In this document: one piece after another, positions 63,050 to 64,000 of the stretch | Layout: each line of letters starts with the position of its first letter | Position numbering within the stretch: the stretch's first letter is position 1 | Assembly (NCBI RefSeq): GCF_027531815.1 | Contig: NZ_JAPZSK010000004.1 | Location: 248,001 to 312,000, forward strand | Reading direction: 5' to 3' | DNA length: 64,000 bases | Source of the DNA: Gemmatimonas sp. | GTDB taxonomy: Bacteria > Gemmatimonadota > Gemmatimonadetes > Gemmatimonadales > Gemmatimonadaceae | Notes under the pieces: generated by a model | The model's database searches: none | What the model saw: the letters and a program-made list of their open reading frames with translations, nothing else | Told to the model about the DNA's origin: nothing | Program-made: the position numbers and the translations under genes

Positions 63050-64000
63050 GGTCGGTGTCGATGATATCGACATACCATCGCTCCACGAGTTTGTTGAACC
63101 CCTCGTAGTCACCCTGGTGGGCGACCGGTCCATCGGCATGCAATGCGGCTTGCACCTCTTCCATGATCTGGATGTCCTCGCCAACCACGAGCTTGCTGCC
63201 GTGCATCTTCGACGTCAGGACCGCGCTTGAATAGGCATACGGGGCCCGCTTCCTGGCGGTCATCCAGTAGATCTCCATGTCGGTGCGCCCGGGAGAGACG
63301 GGAACATGGTGCTCGATGCTGAATGAGTAGCCGCCATCGCCGGTGGAGATATGGAGATTGGGATACGCCAGCCAGTTGAAGTACGCGTCCTGATTCCCCC
63401 AGCGCTCGACATTGGCCTGCCAATCGTAGTGGACTTCCCCCTTGAAGGTCCCCTCAGGTCCACCGACGCTGAATTGCCGAAGCAGGGCACGGCGGGCCGC
63501 CCGATCCAAGTCCGGCGGCAGATCGCGACTCCCCTCGTGGTTCAGGCGTTCGTCGACCGCCGTACCGAATGACACGCTACGGGCCAGAGACTTCGCGTGC
63601 ACGAAACCCACATGATTGGGATCGCGCAGGTTCTCGTAGCCGATTTTCCAGTTGAAATTCGCACGGAACGTGGTCGTCATGACCTCGCTGTCGTATGCGT
63701 TCGAGCTTGAGGCAAGCAGCTCGAGAAAGGCGGCATCGAACTGTTCTTCGATGGGGAGCGGATCGTCCGCAAGGTTGATGAACAGGACGTTGCCGACCGG
63801 TCGAAGGGCAAACTGACGCAGTCGCATGCCCTGTCGCTCCTGCTCGGGGTAGCGATACAGCTCATCGTGGAGCGGAATCTTCGAGGGTGCGCCTGTCGAG
63901 TCGTACTTCCAGCAATGATAGGGGCACACCAGCGGACGGTTCCCCGTCGGATCACACTGCAGTCGCGCACCGCGATGCAGGCACACGTTCTCGAAGGCTC
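63039..64000 (-). CDS. Rieske non-haem iron oxygenase, partial (N-terminus beyond window)
   Basis: The frame is open to the window edge (reading AFENVCLHRGARL at 63998 downward), so the first residues are missing. The Rieske [2Fe-2S] ligands are complete: Cys-x-His in CLHRG and Cys-x2-His in CPYHCWKYD, 16 residues apart. The catalytic mononuclear-iron site is seen in RDPNHVGFVHAKSL (two His five apart). This is the alpha-subunit type of aromatic ring-hydroxylating or demethylating oxygenases. No ferredoxin or reductase partner is in the window. Its stop lies inside the start of the acyltransferase gene, placing it in the glycan operon, which is unusual for this family. Confidence 0.88.
   Translation of the reverse strand, partial: AFENVCLHRGARLQCDPTGNRPLVCPYHCWKYDSTGAPSKIPLHDELYRYPEQERQGMRLRQFALRPVGNVLFINLADDPLPIEEQFDAAFLELLASSSNAYDSEVMTTTFRANFNWKIGYENLRDPNHVGFVHAKSLARSVSFGTAVDERLNHEGSRDLPPDLDRAARRALLRQFSVGGPEGTFKGEVHYDWQANVERWGNQDAYFNWLAYPNLHISTGDGGYSFSIEHHVPVSPGRTDMEIYWMTARKRAPYAYSSAVLTSKMHGSKLVVGEDIQIMEEVQAALHADGPVAHQGDYEGFNKLVERWYVDIIDTDHDV

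Noticed and set aside
1-64000. tRNA, rRNA or other structured RNA genes
   Set aside because: No cloverleaf-like sequence with a CCA-end or conserved rRNA segment was noticed on either strand; a covariance-model scan would be needed to be sure.

Overview
The window is GC-rich throughout and reads like a chromosome segment of a Gram-negative bacterium that makes SusC/SusD pairs, large FG-GAP/ASPIC lipoproteins, Big_2 surface proteins and a Rho factor with a long disordered N-terminus. That combination, with high GC, suggests Gemmatimonadota (Gemmatimonas-like). This is an inference from gene content, since no rRNA or other phylogenetic marker lies in the window. No tRNA, rRNA, CRISPR array, intact insertion sequence or prophage was seen.

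Region 1 (1-13.6 kb, + strand): the 3' part of a SusC-type receptor and its SusD lipoprotein end at a hairpin terminator. They are followed by a tightly coupled operon: a large FG-GAP/ASPIC lipoprotein, a vanadium-haloperoxidase-like lipoprotein, a second FG-GAP/ASPIC paralogue, a sodium:solute symporter and a two-helix membrane peptide. Adjacent start and stop codons overlap at three junctions. This is the best candidate in the window for an uncharacterised system.

Region 2 (13.6-25.2 kb): a sugar-related cassette (uridine-kinase-like P-loop kinase, six-hairpin glycosidase, divergent SLC45-like permease), a VWA protein, a Nudix hydrolase, an S9 peptidase and a three-gene ABC efflux/FtsX system with an HlyD adaptor.

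Region 3 (25.2-32.8 kb, - strand): a BMP-type nucleoside ABC importer operon that ends in an MFS transporter, then a periplasmic TPR protein. Region 4 (32.8-41.2 kb, + strand): nadB-nadA-nadC for de novo NAD synthesis, an unrecognised gene coupled to fumarylacetoacetase, and cytochrome bd oxidase genes. Region 5 (41.2-56.4 kb): an orphan NarL-type regulator, a long acyl-CoA dehydrogenase, a Big_2 lipoprotein, an ArnT-like glycosyltransferase coupled to a fluoride exporter and an M20 peptidase, Rho, a TPR protein, a CMD protein, a polysaccharide deacetylase and a class A PBP.

Region 6 (56.4-64 kb): a boundary of gene debris (membrane-protein fragment, IS91-type transposase tail, glycosyltransferase tail), then a surface-glycan cluster on the - strand. 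It holds an intact DegT/DnrJ aminotransferase, decayed rmlA and rmlB remnants, a CgeB-like glycosyltransferase, an FkbM methyltransferase, a left-handed beta-helix acyltransferase and a Rieske oxygenase cut by the window edge. The intact aminotransferase would need dTDP-4-keto-6-deoxyglucose, yet the local rmlAB genes are broken.
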